Source of the DNA: Actinomyces oris
Lineage (GTDB): Bacteria; Actinomycetota; Actinomycetes; Actinomycetales; Actinomycetaceae
Direction: 5' to 3'
Length of the DNA: 64,000 bases
Assembly: GCF_001553935.1 (NCBI RefSeq)
Contig: NZ_CP014232.1
Span: 434,001 to 498,000, forward strand
Below are positions 28,174 through 38,314 of this stretch, piece by piece (positions within the stretch are counted from its first letter, which is position 1; each line of letters begins with the position of its first letter). The notes under the pieces were generated by a model. The model was not told where the DNA came from, ran no database searches, and worked only from the letters and a program-made list of their open reading frames with translations. The position numbers and the translations under genes were made by a program.

Positions 28174-28380
28174 TCAGACCTCCTCAACGGTGACCAGGTG
28201 GTGCACCGTGGCAATCAGGCCGCGCACACTGGGGCTGTCCTCGCGCACGACGGACTGGCGGATCTTGCGCAGACCCAGGGTCTTGAGGGACTCGCGCTGG
28301 CGGTGGGTGCCCCCGATGCCAGAGCGGACCTGAGTGACCTTGAGCTGCTTGGTCATCTGCTTCGATGCGGACTCAGCCAT
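28174..28380 (-). CDS. rpmD: 50S ribosomal protein L30
   Basis: A 68-residue protein; [10 protein letters not shown] and [13 protein letters not shown] are family signatures. ATG 28378-28380 overlaps the rpsE stop (TGATG), so the two are translationally coupled. It lies between rpsE and rplO as usual. Confidence 0.95.
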   Translation of the reverse strand: MAESASKQMTKQLKVTQVRSGIGGTHRQRESLKTLGLRKIRQSVVREDSPSVRGLIATVHHLVTVEEV

Positions 28381-29087
28381 CACGCACCCACTCCTTCAGC
28401 GGCCTTCTCGGCCTCCTGCTTCTCAGCCTGAGCGCGCTTGTCAGCCTCACCCTCGGCGCGGGCCCGCAGCATGGACTGCGGGGCGACGTCCTCCAGCGGC
28501 AGGCCACGGCGGGCCGCAACGGCCTCCGGCTGCTCGAGCTGCTTGAGGGCGTCCACCGTGGCGTGCACGATGTTGATCGCGTTGGAGGAGCCCAGCGACT
28601 TGGACAGGATGTCGTGGACACCGGCGCAGTCCAGCACGGCGCGCACCGGGCCACCGGCGATAACACCGGTACCGGGGGACGCCGGGCGCAGGAGGACGAC
28701 TCCGGCGGAGTCCTCGCCCTGGACCAGGTGCGGGATGGTGCGGCGGATCATCGGGACGTGGAAGAAGTTCTTCTTCGCGATCTCGACGGCCTTGGCGATG
28801 GCGGCGGGAACTTCCTTCGCCTTGCCGTAGCCCACGCCGACGGTGCCCTCACCGTCACCGACGACCACGAGGGCCGTGAAGGTGAAGCGGCGGCCGCCCT
28901 TGACGACCTTGGACACGCGGTTGATGGTGACGACGCGCTCGATGTACTTGTCGTCGTTGCCGCGACCACGGTCGCGGCGGTCGTTGTTGCGGTCGCGGCG
29001 GCCGCGGCCCTCGCCCCGGCGCTCGTCGTTCTCGCGCTGGGCCGAGCCGTCGGACGACGCGGACCTGTCTCGCTGCGGTGCAGCCAT
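28380..29087 (-). CDS. rpsE: 30S ribosomal protein S5
   Basis: The 235-residue S5 protects decoding accuracy at the mRNA entry channel. The double-stranded RNA-binding domain ([20 protein letters not shown]) and the [11 protein letters not shown] region are present. The first 45 residues are a Gly/Arg/Asp-rich extension typical of actinobacteria, and the C-terminus is an Ala/Glu tail. Confidence 0.96.
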   Translation of the reverse strand: MAAPQRDRSASSDGSAQRENDERRGEGRGRRDRNNDRRDRGRGNDDKYIERVVTINRVSKVVKGGRRFTFTALVVVGDGEGTVGVGYGKAKEVPAAIAKAVEIAKKNFFHVPMIRRTIPHLVQGEDSAGVVLLRPASPGTGVIAGGPVRAVLDCAGVHDILSKSLGSSNAINIVHATVDALKQLEQPEAVAARRGLPLEDVAPQSMLRARAEGEADKRAQAEKQEAEKAAEGVGA

Positions 29088-29121
29088 CAGATGTTCCTCT
29101 GCTTTCTCGTCGTCTTAGTGC

Positions 29122-29502
29122 TCACAGCTTCAGGCCGCCCTCACGGGCGCCCTCGGCGACGGCCGCGACACGGCCGTGGTACTTGTTGCCGCCGCGGTCG
29201 AACACGACTGCCTCAATGCCCAGCGCCTTGGCACGCTCGGCGATGAGCTCGCCGACCTTGTGGGCGGCGCCCACCTTGTGGCCCTCGACGCCCTTGGCGG
29301 CCTCCTCCAGGGTGGAGGCGGCGCACAGGGTGTGGCCGATGGTGTCGTCCACGACCTGAGCCACCATGTGGCGGTTGGATCGGGTGACCACCAGGCGGGG
29401 ACGCTCGGGCGTGCCGGAGATGTGCTTGCGCACGCGCTGGTGACGGATCTTGCGGGCGATGGCACGGGGGTTGCCCTTGCCCCTCTTGATCGAGTAAGCC
29501 AT
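29122..29502 (-). CDS. rplR: 50S ribosomal protein L18
   Basis: A 126-residue 5S rRNA-binding protein. [20 protein letters not shown] and [20 protein letters not shown] are conserved. ATG 29502 is used, but an in-frame GTG at 29508 overlapping the rplF stop has the better spaced AAAGG and may be the true start. Confidence 0.95.
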   Translation of the reverse strand: MAYSIKRGKGNPRAIARKIRHQRVRKHISGTPERPRLVVTRSNRHMVAQVVDDTIGHTLCAASTLEEAAKGVEGHKVGAAHKVGELIAERAKALGIEAVVFDRGGNKYHGRVAAVAEGAREGGLKL

Positions 29503-29504
29503 GG

Positions 29505-30044
29505 TCACTTACCAGCCTTTCCGACCTTGCGGCGCACGTTCTCGCCGGCGTAGCGCACGCCCTTGCCCTTGTAGGGCTCCGGCGGACGGATCTTGCGGAT
29601 GTTCGCCGCGACCTCGCCGACCTGCTCCTTGGAGATACCGGAGACGGTGATCTTCAGGTTGCCGTCGACCGTGAAGGTGATGCCCTCGGGGGGCTCAACG
29701 GTAACGGTGTGGGAGAAGCCGAGGGAGAGCTCGATGCCCTGGCCCTTGGCGGCGACGCGGTAACCGGTGCCGACGATCTCGAGCTGCTTGGTGTAGCCCT
29801 CGGTGACGCCGATCACCATGTTGTTGATGAGGGTGCGCGACAGTCCGTGCAGCGAGCGCGAGCGGCGCTCGTCGTCGGGGCGCGTAACCAGGATGGAGCC
29901 GTCCTCCTGGCGGATGACGCTCAGGGGCTCGCTGATCGTGCGGGACAGGGTGCCCTTGGGGCCCTTGACCGTCACGTCCTGGCCGTCGATGGTGACGTCC
30001 ACTCCGGCAGGGACCGGAACGGGGAGCCGTCCAATACGAGACAT
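29505..30044 (-). CDS. rplF: 50S ribosomal protein L6
   Basis: A 179-residue protein at the factor-binding side of the large subunit. [20 protein letters not shown] at the start and [16 protein letters not shown] near the end are standard. The stop overlaps the possible rplR GTG. Confidence 0.96.
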   Translation of the reverse strand: MSRIGRLPVPVPAGVDVTIDGQDVTVKGPKGTLSRTISEPLSVIRQEDGSILVTRPDDERRSRSLHGLSRTLINNMVIGVTEGYTKQLEIVGTGYRVAAKGQGIELSLGFSHTVTVEPPEGITFTVDGNLKITVSGISKEQVGEVAANIRKIRPPEPYKGKGVRYAGENVRRKVGKAGK

Positions 30045-30065
30045 GGTTTTCCTCCGTTCCTTCTC

Positions 30066-30464
30066 TTACCAGACGTAGGCGAGGACTTCGCCGCCCACGC
30101 CACGCGACTCGGCCTGCTTGTCGGTCAGGAGGCCGGAGGAGGTGGACAGGATCGCCACTCCCAGGCCGCCGAGGACCTTGGGCAGGTTGGTGGACTTGGC
30201 GTAGACGCGCAGGCCGGGCTTGGAGATCCGGCGCAGGCCCTGGATGGCCCGCTGGCGGTTGGCTCCGTACTTGAGGCTCAGCGTGAGCGTCTTGCCGACC
30301 TCGGCGTCCGTGACCTCGTAGCCGGCGATGTAGCCCTCGGCCTTGAGCATCTCAGCGATGTTCACCTTGAGCTTGCTCGACGGCATCGACACGGTGTCGT
30401 GGTAGGCGCTGTTTGCGTTGCGCAGACGGGTCAGCATGTCTGCGATGGGGTCTGTCATTGTCAT
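30066..30464 (-). CDS. rpsH: 30S ribosomal protein S8
   Basis: A 132-residue central-domain 16S rRNA binder, in many bacteria also the translational repressor of the spc operon. [19 protein letters not shown] and the C-terminal GGEVLAYVW are typical. A second ATG two codons in (30458) could be used. Confidence 0.96.
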   Translation of the reverse strand: MTMTDPIADMLTRLRNANSAYHDTVSMPSSKLKVNIAEMLKAEGYIAGYEVTDAEVGKTLTLSLKYGANRQRAIQGLRRISKPGLRVYAKSTNLPKVLGGLGVAILSTSSGLLTDKQAESRGVGGEVLAYVW

Positions 30465-30522
30465 GAGTGGGCCTTAGCCCTTCCTCGTCGTGGTTTCCTC
30501 AGCGGACCTGCGACGTAAGTTC

Positions 30523-30708
30523 TTACCAGCTGGACTTGCTCACGCCCGGGAGCTCGCCGCGAAGGGCCATCTCACGCAGGCAGATACGGCACAGGCCGAA
30601 CTTGCGGTAGACCGAGTGCGGGCGGCCGCAGCGCTGGCAGCGCGTGTAGGCACGGACACCGAACTTGGGCTTGCGGTTCGCCTTCTCAATCAGTGCGGTC
30701 TTCGCCAT
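30523..30708 (-). CDS. rpsN: 30S ribosomal protein S14, zinc-binding type Z
   Basis: A 61-residue short S14. The zinc knuckle is intact: CQRCGRPH and CRICLREMA give the CxxC-x(12)-CxxC pattern. The short zinc form is usual in this operon position; zinc-free paralogs elsewhere often serve under zinc starvation. Confidence 0.96.
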   Translation of the reverse strand: MAKTALIEKANRKPKFGVRAYTRCQRCGRPHSVYRKFGLCRICLREMALRGELPGVSKSSW

Positions 30709-30709
30709 C

Positions 30710-31273
30710 TCACTTCTCCTTGAAGGGGAAGCCGAGCTGCTTGAGCAGCGAGCGGGCCTCCTCGTCGGTCTTGGCCGTGGTCACCACGGTGATGTCCATG
30801 CCGCGGACGCGGTCGATCTGGTCCTGGTCGATCTCGTGGAAGACAGCCTGCTCGGTCAGACCGAAGGTGTAGTTGCCGTTCCCGTCGAACTGCTTGGGGC
30901 TCAGACCCCGGAAGTCGCGGATACGGGGAAGGGAGATCGAGACAAGGCGGTCCAGGAACTCCCACATGCGGTCGCCGCGCAGCGTGGAGTGCGCACCGAT
31001 CGGCATGCCCTCACGCAGCTTGAACTGCGCGATGGACTTGCGGGCCCGGGTGACCTGGGGCTTCTGTCCGGTGATGGCGGCGAGGTCGCGCACGGCGCCC
31101 TCGATCATCTTGGAGTCGTGGGCGGCCTCGCCCACACCCATGTTGACGACGACCTTGACGACGCGCCCGACCTCCATCACGTTGCCGTGCTGGAACTCCT
31201 TGAGCAGGGCGGGGCGCACCTCCTCGGTGTACTTCGTCTTGAGACGGGGGGTGGTCTTCTCAGCCATGGTCAC
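30710..31273 (-). CDS. rplE: 50S ribosomal protein L5
   Basis: A 187-residue 5S rRNA-binding protein that also contacts S13. [20 protein letters not shown] (here [17 protein letters not shown]) and [20 protein letters not shown] are conserved. Its start overlaps the rplX stop by 4 bp. Confidence 0.96.
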   Translation of the reverse strand: MTMAEKTTPRLKTKYTEEVRPALLKEFQHGNVMEVGRVVKVVVNMGVGEAAHDSKMIEGAVRDLAAITGQKPQVTRARKSIAQFKLREGMPIGAHSTLRGDRMWEFLDRLVSISLPRIRDFRGLSPKQFDGNGNYTFGLTEQAVFHEIDQDQIDRVRGMDITVVTTAKTDEEARSLLKQLGFPFKEK

Positions 31274-31614
31274 AGGTCCTCCCCGCTCTTCTTGGCGTAA
31301 CGCACGCGGACGGTGCGCTTGCGGCCGTCGGGACGCACGCCCTCCTCGACGCGGAAGCCCACGCGGGTGCGCTTCTTCGTCTTGGGGTCGACGAGCATGA
31401 CGTTGGAGGCGTGGATGGGCGCCTCAACGGTCTCGATGCCGCCGGTGCGGGCGCCCTGCTGGGACTGCCCCACCTTGGTGTGCTTGGTCACGCGCTGGAC
31501 GCCCTCGACGATGACACGGTCAGTGCCCTTGAGGACCTCCAGAACGCGGCCGGTCTTGCCCTTGTCCTTACCGGCGATGACGATGACCTGGTCGCCCTTC
31601 TTGATGCGTGCCAT
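31270..31614 (-). CDS. rplX: 50S ribosomal protein L24
   Basis: A 114-residue assembly initiator of the large subunit with a KOW motif, [20 protein letters not shown]. It begins 2 nt after the rplN stop and overlaps rplE. Confidence 0.96.
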   Translation of the reverse strand: MARIKKGDQVIVIAGKDKGKTGRVLEVLKGTDRVIVEGVQRVTKHTKVGQSQQGARTGGIETVEAPIHASNVMLVDPKTKKRTRVGFRVEEGVRPDGRKRTVRVRYAKKSGEDL

Positions 31615-31616
31615 GT

Positions 31617-31985
31617 TCAGATCACCTCCGGGGCGAGCGAGACGATGCGCATGAACTTCTTCTCGCGAAGCTCACGGCCGACGGGGCCGAAGATGCGCGT
31701 ACCGCGCGGCTCCCCATCGTTCTTGAGGATGACGGCGGCGTTCTCGTCGAAGCGGATGTATGAGCCGTCGGGACGACGACGCTCCTTGCGGGCACGCACG
31801 ACGACGGCCTTGACGACCTCGCCCTTCTTCACGTTGCCGCCGGGAATGGCGTCCTTGACGGTGGCGACGATCGTGTCGCCGATACCCGCATAGCGCCGAC
31901 CCGATCCACCGAGAACACGGATGCAAAGGATCTCCTTGGCACCGGTGTTGTCGGCGACCTTCAGTCGCGACTCCTGCTGGATCAT
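31617..31985 (-). CDS. rplN: 50S ribosomal protein L14
   Basis: A 122-residue protein starting [20 protein letters not shown], with [15 protein letters not shown] in the middle. ATG 31985 is preceded by ACAGGAGAACAC. The frame continues upstream to 32558 without similarity. It is the first gene of a separately transcribed spc block, because a 790-bp gap with a terminator precedes it. Confidence 0.96.
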   Translation of the reverse strand: MIQQESRLKVADNTGAKEILCIRVLGGSGRRYAGIGDTIVATVKDAIPGGNVKKGEVVKAVVVRARKERRRPDGSYIRFDENAAVILKNDGEPRGTRIFGPVGRELREKKFMRIVSLAPEVI

Positions 31986-32327
31986 TGAGTGTTCTCCTGT
32001 CGTCGAGCCGGTTCTCAGGAAGCTCCTGAGCCTGGCCGAACGTTCTTCTGGTCTTGCACACGTCTCCCCCGGCCACAGGCCGCACGAGGCTGACCCAGGG
32101 ATAGGGGATTCCCGCGATACGCTGTCCCGACAGACACAGGCGCAGACTGCACGAGGTCTCTGCCGGACGCACCGAGGGCGCGCGCAACTCCATAAGCCTA
32201 GTCCAGCCGCCGCATCACGCGGAACCTGAGATGACCAGCCCGCCCTGTGCCTTTGCTCACCGGCTTTTCCCGGGCCTCCGACGCCGACGCTCGAAGCACC
32301 CGGTCGGCCCATCGACCCCTGGCCGAC

Positions 32328-32395
32328 GACGTACCTGCCCGCCGAGGACTGCGTTGTCCTCCAGACGACTGAGGCGCGACCGTCGTCCTTTGGGG
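32328..32395 (+). repeat. Intergenic repeat family B, copy 2
   Basis: Matches the reverse complement of 20520-20588; the core ACTGCGTTGTCCTCCAGA differs by one base from the other copy. Confidence 0.6.
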
Positions 32396-32501
32396 GAACA
32401 GGGCATCCTCGTCGCACACCGCAGTCCCCGATCCGTCTGCCTGACTGTCGGCGGTGGTCCGCAGCCGGCCCTGGCCCGGGCCTTTTCAGAACCGCCTCTA
32501 C

Positions 32502-32553
32502 TCCACGACGGTCGGGATCTACTGGCCAAGGGTTGTGCACACTGCACGAAGGC
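32502..32553 (-). repeat. Intergenic repeat family A, copy 2
   Basis: Its reverse complement matches 3931-3982 over about 52 bp with roughly six mismatches. It includes the near-palindrome TGCAGTGTGCA, and the shared segment GGCCAGTAGATCCC follows it. Confidence 0.7.
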
Positions 32554-32697
32554 CCCATCTACCCGCAGTACACCCCATCCTCCTCCAGTAGTGCCCAACC
32601 CTCGTGGAGTACTACGCGGTCCGGCACCGGCGCCGCACCGCAAGGCTGCTCACATCCCGTGGGGCCGCCGCCCCTGAGAACCTCGCCGTCAACAACG

Positions 32698-32737
32698 CCG
32701 ACGCCGCAGCCTCCCGGGTGGGATGCTGCGGCGTCGG
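32698..32737 (-). terminator. Terminator after rpsQ
   Basis: A perfect 13-bp stem (32698-32710 with 32725-32737), extended inside the loop by TCCC/GGGA, about 40 nt beyond the rpsQ stop. It ends the S10 block. Confidence 0.8.
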
Positions 32738-32778
32738 GGGCCGGCTCGACCGAGTCGAGGGCGGCGTTCAGCCGAGGA

Positions 32779-33072
32779 TCACTTGGCGCGCTCGAGGATC
32801 TCCAGGAGGCGGAAGTGCTTGGTGGCGCTCAGCGGGCGGGTCTCCATAATGGAGACGAGATCGCCGACACCGGCCTCGTTGTTCTCGTCGTGGACCTTGA
32901 CCTTCTTGGAGCGACGGAGGACCTTGCCGTACAGGGAGTGCTTGTAGCGCTCCTCGACGAGGACGACCACCGTCTTGTCCATCTTGTCGGAGACGACGTA
33001 GCCGCGACGCACCTTGCGCTGGGGGCGCTCGGTGGACTGCTCGACGTTCTCAGTGCTGGTCTGCTCGCTCAC
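32779..33072 (-). CDS. rpsQ: 30S ribosomal protein S17
   Basis: A 97-residue OB-fold protein. [20 protein letters not shown] and the [15 protein letters not shown] block are conserved; the first 20 residues are a polar extension. Its start overlaps rpmC by 4 bp. It is the last gene of the S10 block. Confidence 0.96.
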   Translation of the reverse strand: MSEQTSTENVEQSTERPQRKVRRGYVVSDKMDKTVVVLVEERYKHSLYGKVLRRSKKVKVHDENNEAGVGDLVSIMETRPLSATKHFRLLEILERAK

Positions 33073-33314
33073 TTGGACTCCTCCGTGCTCGGGGCGGTGC
33101 GAATACCGAGCTCACGCTCGCGCACGATCGTGTAGATGCGGGCGATGTCGCGACGCACAGCCTTGAGACGTCCGTGGTCCTCGAGCTGGCCGGTCGCCGA
33201 GGCGAACCGGAGGTTGAACAGCTCGGCCTTGGCCTTGGAGAGCTCCTCGGAGAGGCGCTCGTTGTCCATGCCGTCGAGGTCGGCGGGGGTCAGGCCCTTG
33301 GAACCGATTGCCAT
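33069..33314 (-). CDS. rpmC: 50S ribosomal protein L29
   Basis: An 81-residue two-helix protein near the exit tunnel. [20 protein letters not shown] and the [15 protein letters not shown] region are typical. It overlaps rplP by one base and rpsQ by four. Confidence 0.95.
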   Translation of the reverse strand: MAIGSKGLTPADLDGMDNERLSEELSKAKAELFNLRFASATGQLEDHGRLKAVRRDIARIYTIVRERELGIRTAPSTEESK

Positions 33315-33733
33315 CAGACGTCACCACCCTCACGAGTCACGAAACGGGTCTTCATCGGAAGCTTGTGCTGTGCGCGGCGCATGGCCTCGCGGGCGAGGGC
33401 CTCGTCGACACCGCCGAGCTCGAACAGGATGCGTCCGGGCTTGACGTTGGCGATCCACCACTCGGGTGCACCCTTACCGGAACCCATACGGGTCTCGGCG
33501 GGCTTCTTGGTCAGGGGGCGGTCCGGGAAGATGTTGATCCACACCTTGCCGCCACGCTTGATGTGGCGGGTCATGGCGATACGGGCCGCCTCGATCTGGC
33601 GGTTGGTGATGTAGGCGGGCTCGAGGGCCTGGATGCCGTACTCACCGAAGGCGATCTGGTTGCCGCCCTTGGAAAGGCCCGTGCGGTGCGGGCGGTGCTG
33701 CTTGCGGAACTTGGTCCGGCGGGGGATGAGCAC
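33314..33733 (-). CDS. rplP: 50S ribosomal protein L16
   Basis: A 139-residue protein that organises the A-site tRNA region. [19 protein letters not shown] at the start and [20 protein letters not shown] are diagnostic. Confidence 0.97.
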   Translation of the reverse strand: MLIPRRTKFRKQHRPHRTGLSKGGNQIAFGEYGIQALEPAYITNRQIEAARIAMTRHIKRGGKVWINIFPDRPLTKKPAETRMGSGKGAPEWWIANVKPGRILFELGGVDEALAREAMRRAQHKLPMKTRFVTREGGDV

Positions 33734-33736
33734 GGC

Positions 33737-34558
33737 TCAGGCCTCCGTTCCCTGGTCTGCGGCAGCGGTCTCGGCGGCCGGCGTCTGCTCGGCTGCCTGC
33801 TGCTGCTCGGTGTTCTGACGCGAACCGCGCTCACCGCGGTCGCCACGACGGCCGCCGCGGCGCTCGCCCCGGCCCCGGCCACGGGAGCCGGACTCGGCCT
33901 GCTGGCGGGCGAACTCGCGCTCGGTGATGTCGCCCTTGTAGATCCACACCTTGACGCCGAGGCGGCCGAAGGTGGTCTTGGCCTCGTAGAAGCCGTAGTC
34001 GATGTTCGCGCGCAGGGTGTGCAGCGGCACGCGCCCCTCGCGGTAGAACTCGCTGCGGCTCATCTCGGCGCCGCCCAGGCGACCGGAGCACTGCACCCGG
34101 ATGCCCTTGGCGCCGGCACGCATCGCGGACTGCATGCCCTTGCGCATGGCGCGACGGAAGGACACGCGGGAGGCGAGCTGCTCAGCGATGCCCTGGGCGA
34201 CCAGCTGGGCGTCCAGGTCGGGGCTCTTGACCTCGAGGATGTTGAGCTGGACCTGCTTGCCGGTCAGCTTCTCGAGCTGACCGCGCAGGCGCTCGGCCTC
34301 GGCCCCACGGCGACCGATAACGATACCGGGACGGGCGGTGTGCAGGTCGACACGCACGCGGTCACGGGTGCGCTCGATGTCGACCTTGGAGATACCGGCC
34401 CGCTCCATGCCGTCCTCCATGAGGCGGCGGATCTTGACATCCTCCTCCACGAAGTCGCGGTAACGCTGACCGGGCTTAGTGGAGTCGGCGAACCAGCGCG
34501 AACGGTGGTCCGTGGTGATGCCCAGGCGGAACCCGGTCGGGTTGACCTTCTGCCCCAT
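33737..34558 (-). CDS. rpsC: 30S ribosomal protein S3
   Basis: A 273-residue mRNA entry-site protein with a KH domain ([20 protein letters not shown]). [15 protein letters not shown] and [20 protein letters not shown] are typical. The last 60 residues form an Arg/Gly then Gln/Ala/Glu tail, an actinobacterial extension. The start overlaps the rplV stop by one base. Confidence 0.97.
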   Translation of the reverse strand: MGQKVNPTGFRLGITTDHRSRWFADSTKPGQRYRDFVEEDVKIRRLMEDGMERAGISKVDIERTRDRVRVDLHTARPGIVIGRRGAEAERLRGQLEKLTGKQVQLNILEVKSPDLDAQLVAQGIAEQLASRVSFRRAMRKGMQSAMRAGAKGIRVQCSGRLGGAEMSRSEFYREGRVPLHTLRANIDYGFYEAKTTFGRLGVKVWIYKGDITEREFARQQAESGSRGRGRGERRGGRRGDRGERGSRQNTEQQQAAEQTPAAETAAADQGTEA

Positions 34559-34935
34559 TACCGGGCTCCTTCCTTCGTTGCGGCGTCGGACTTGTCCCCG
34601 ACGATGACGGTGATGTGGCTGGTCCGCTTGAGGATCCTGCTGGCCCGGCCCTGCGCACGGGGACGGAACCGCTTCAGGGTGGGACCCTCGTCGGCGAACG
34701 CCTCGATGATGAACAGGTCGTTCTCGTCGAAACGCTCACCGTCACGCTCAGCCTTGAACCGGGCGTTGGCGATTGCGGACTCGAGGACCTTGCGCACCGG
34801 CACCGCAGCGGCCTGCGGGGCGAATCGGAGCACGTTGACGGCCTCGACAGCGCGCTTGCCGCGGACGACGTCCACGACCCGGCGCGCCTTCATCGGCGTG
34901 CAGCGCACGTACTTGGCCTGCGCCTTGGCTTCCAT
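34558..34935 (-). CDS. rplV: 50S ribosomal protein L22
   Basis: A 125-residue protein lining the exit tunnel. [20 protein letters not shown] and [20 protein letters not shown] are conserved. Confidence 0.96.
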   Translation of the reverse strand: MEAKAQAKYVRCTPMKARRVVDVVRGKRAVEAVNVLRFAPQAAAVPVRKVLESAIANARFKAERDGERFDENDLFIIEAFADEGPTLKRFRPRAQGRASRILKRTSHITVIVGDKSDAATKEGAR

Positions 34936-34966
34936 GTTCTCTGCCTCTCAAACTTTCCGACGTCCG

Positions 34967-35245
34967 TCAGCGACGCGACTTGCGGTCGTCCTTGACGTGC
35001 CCGCGGAAGGTGCGGGTCGGAGCGAACTCACCGAGCTTGTGGCCCACCATGGACTCGGTAACGAAGACCGGCACGTGCTTACGACCGTCGTGGACGGCGA
35101 AGGTGTGCCCCAGGAAGTCCGGCGTGATGACCGAACGGCGGGACCAGGTCTTAATGACGTTCTTGGTGCCCTTCTCGTTCTGAGCGTCCACCTTCTTAAG
35201 GAGGTGGTCGTCGACGAAGGGACCCTTCTTCAGACTACGCGGCAT
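34967..35245 (-). CDS. rpsS: 30S ribosomal protein S19
   Basis: A 92-residue protein of the 30S head. [19 protein letters not shown], the TWSRRS motif and the ending [12 protein letters not shown] identify it. Confidence 0.97.
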   Translation of the reverse strand: MPRSLKKGPFVDDHLLKKVDAQNEKGTKNVIKTWSRRSVITPDFLGHTFAVHDGRKHVPVFVTESMVGHKLGEFAPTRTFRGHVKDDRKSRR

Positions 35246-35259
35246 GATTCAGGCTCCTA

Positions 35260-36096
<837 letters not shown>

Positions 36097-36122
36097 ATCG
36101 ATCCTTTACCTTCCGTGGCGCA

Positions 36123-36425
36123 CTAGGCCACATCACCGAAGATGTCGATGGTCCCCTCGCGCAGGGTGACGATCGCACGGCGGGTGTCCTTGGACTTGCC
36201 GATCCCGGTACGGGTGCGGTGCGTCTTGCCCTTGCGGTTGATGGTGTTCACCGAGGAGACCTTGACATCGAAGATGGCCTCGACGGCCTGCTTGATCTCG
36301 GTCTTGTTGGATCCCGGCGCCACAATGAACGTGTACTGGCCACGGTCCATGCAGGCGTAGGACTTCTCGGAGACCACCGGCGCAATGATGACGTCGCGGG
36401 GGTTCTTGGACTTCTCGAGGCTCAC
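36123..36425 (-). CDS. rplW: 50S ribosomal protein L23
   Basis: A 100-residue protein at the tunnel exit, the docking site of trigger factor and [22 protein letters not shown] and [16 protein letters not shown] are conserved. Its start overlaps rplD by 4 bp. Confidence 0.96.
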   Translation of the reverse strand: MSLEKSKNPRDVIIAPVVSEKSYACMDRGQYTFIVAPGSNKTEIKQAVEAIFDVKVSSVNTINRKGKTHRTRTGIGKSKDTRRAIVTLREGTIDIFGDVA

Positions 36426-37066
36426 TTGGACTCCTCCTCACCCTTGCCCAGGAACGCGTCCAGGCCAGAGGCCGTGAAGACGACGTCGTCGGACTTCAGG
36501 ACGTCGTAGGTGTTGAGCTGGTCGGCCCACAGGACGTGCGCCTCGGGGGCGTTGCGCAGGCTGAGCCTGGACAGGTCGTCCTGACGGTCCACGATCACCA
36601 GGGCCTTGCGGTCGGTGAGGTTGCGCAGCGCGACCAGGGCGTTCTTGGTGGAGGGCACCGTGGTGGTGACGAACTCGGTGATGACGTGGACGCGGCCGTT
36701 GCGGGCGCGGTCGGACAGGGCGCTGCGCAGGGCGGCGGCCTTCATCTTCTTGGGGGTCCGCTGGGTGTAGTCGCGCGGCTGCGGGCCGTGGACGGTGCCA
36801 CCGCCGACGAACTGCGGGGCGCGGGTCGAGCCCTGGCGGGCGCGGCCGGTGCCCTTCTGGCGGTAGGGCTTGCGACCACCACCGCGGACGTCGCCGCGGG
36901 TCTTGGTGGCGTGGGTGCCCTGGCGGGCCGCGGCCAGCTGGCCGACGACCACCTGGTGCATGAGCGGAATGTTGAGGGGGGCGTCGAAGACCTCGGCGGG
37001 CAGCTCGACGCTGCCGGTCTTCTTGCCAGCGGAGTCGACGACGTCGACGGTGAGTGCCTCAGTCAT
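36422..37066 (-). CDS. rplD: 50S ribosomal protein L4
   Basis: A 214-residue protein lining the exit tunnel; in enterobacteria it represses the S10 operon. The loop [19 protein letters not shown] with KPYRQKG is diagnostic. Confidence 0.96.
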   Translation of the reverse strand: MTEALTVDVVDSAGKKTGSVELPAEVFDAPLNIPLMHQVVVGQLAAARQGTHATKTRGDVRGGGRKPYRQKGTGRARQGSTRAPQFVGGGTVHGPQPRDYTQRTPKKMKAAALRSALSDRARNGRVHVITEFVTTTVPSTKNALVALRNLTDRKALVIVDRQDDLSRLSLRNAPEAHVLWADQLNTYDVLKSDDVVFTASGLDAFLGKGEEESK

Positions 37067-37070
37067 GGTC

Positions 37071-37739
37071 TCAGGCTCCCTTCACGGCGGTGCGGACGAC
37101 GACGACCGAGCCCTTGGGGCCGGGGATCGCGCCGTTGACGAGCAGAACGCCCTTGTCAACGTCGATGCCGCGGATCTTGAGGTTCTGGACGGTGCGGCGC
37201 GCGTGGCCCATACGACCGGCCATGCGCAGGCCCTTGAAGATGCGCCCGGGGGTGGCGCAGGCGCCGATGGAGCCGGGCTTGCGGTGGTTGCGGTGAGCAC
37301 CGTGGGAGGCGCCCACACCGGCGAAGCCGTGGCGCTTCATGACACCGGCGAAACCCTTACCCTTGGAGGTTCCGGTGACGTCGACCAGCTGGCCGACCTC
37401 GAAGGTGTCAGCGGCCAGCTCCTGGCCGGGGGTGAACTCCGACGCCAGGGAGGTGCGAATCTCCGCCACGTGGCGGCGGGGCTCGACCCCGGCCTTGGCG
37501 AAGTGGCCGGCGAGCGGCTTGGTGACCTTGCGGGCGTCGATGTCGCCGAAGGCGAGCTGAACGGCCTCGTAGCCATCGGTCTCGATGGTGCGGACCTGGG
37601 TCACGACGTTGGTGTCGACCCGGACGACGGTCACGGGGCGCAGGACCCCGTTCTCGTCCCAGATCTGCGTCATGCCGAGCTTGGTGCCGAGCAGCGCCTT
37701 GGCAGGCGCGGCGGCAGCCGGCGTGTTAAGCGTTGTCAT
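37071..37739 (-). CDS. rplC: 50S ribosomal protein L3
   Basis: A 222-residue early-assembly protein whose central loop reaches the peptidyl transferase centre. [33 protein letters not shown] and [15 protein letters not shown] are conserved. Confidence 0.97.
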   Translation of the reverse strand: MTTLNTPAAAAPAKALLGTKLGMTQIWDENGVLRPVTVVRVDTNVVTQVRTIETDGYEAVQLAFGDIDARKVTKPLAGHFAKAGVEPRRHVAEIRTSLASEFTPGQELAADTFEVGQLVDVTGTSKGKGFAGVMKRHGFAGVGASHGAHRNHRKPGSIGACATPGRIFKGLRMAGRMGHARRTVQNLKIRGIDVDKGVLLVNGAIPGPKGSVVVVRTAVKGA

Positions 37740-37747
37740 GGCAGTCC

Positions 37748-38056
37748 TCAGAGCTTGATCTCGATGTTGACGTCAGCGGGCAGGTCGAGACGCATGAGCG
37801 AGTCGACGGCCTTGGGCGTCGGGTCGACGATGTCGATCAGCCGCTTGTGCGTGCGCATCTCGAAGTGCTCGCGGCTGTCCTTGTACTTGTGCGGCGACCG
37901 GATCACGCAGAACACGTTCTTCTCGGTCGGCAGCGGCACCGGGCCCACGACCGTCGCGCCAGCGCGGGTCACGACATCGACGATCTTGCGCGCCGAGGAG
38001 TCAATGACCTCGTGGTCGTAGGACTTGAGCCGGATGCGGATCTTCTGTCCCGCCAT
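37748..38056 (-). CDS. rpsJ: 30S ribosomal protein S10
   Basis: A 102-residue protein that also serves in antitermination as Nus[20 protein letters not shown] and [20 protein letters not shown] are typical. ATG 38056 is the family start; the frame runs on upstream without similarity. It is the first gene of the S10 block, preceded by hairpins that separate it from srtC2. Confidence 0.97.
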   Translation of the reverse strand: MAGQKIRIRLKSYDHEVIDSSARKIVDVVTRAGATVVGPVPLPTEKNVFCVIRSPHKYKDSREHFEMRTHKRLIDIVDPTPKAVDSLMRLDLPADVNIEIKL

Positions 38057-38171
38057 GGCGCCTAACCTCTCTTGTACTTGCTTCTGGCCGGTCCACGCGC
38101 TCGGGCGTGTCGCTTCAGGACGCGCGCCACTCCCGTGATGGAAGGCGGTGAACCGGTCTGGACACACGGAA

Positions 38172-38223
38172 ACCCGTTCAGAAGGAACGGGTCCGTCAGA
38201 ATGAATCCCGGGGTGACCCCGGG
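38172..38223 (-). terminator. Double hairpin between srtC2 and rpsJ
   Basis: Two inverted repeats lie in tandem: 38172-38179 with 38185-38192 (8 bp, then TTT on the minus strand) and 38207-38213 with 38217-38223 (7 bp, GC only). Together they probably stop fimbrial transcripts before the S10 block, or form part of its leader. Confidence 0.6.
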
Positions 38224-38314
38224 GCGGCACAACCAGGGGCGTACAGGCGCACACCCTTGGCCGGCCGGATTACGGTATCAGGGCTCCCACGGGCAGCGGA
38301 ACCCAGGATGGGGC

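Larger units (their letters stand above)
31986..32697. other. Large rpsQ-rplN intergenic region with repeats
   Basis: About 710 bp without a credible gene. It should contain the rplN promoter; a minus-strand TAGGCT near 32198-32203 is a possible -10. A 7-bp hairpin (CTCAGGA with TCCTGAG, about 32015-32031) lies in the likely rplN leader. Repeat copies of families A (32502-32553) and B (32328-32395) sit here together. Confidence 0.55.

Noticed and set aside
31986..32558. N-terminal extension of rplN
   Set aside because: L14 starts at ATG 31985 with a good ribosome site; the upstream codons lack coding character.
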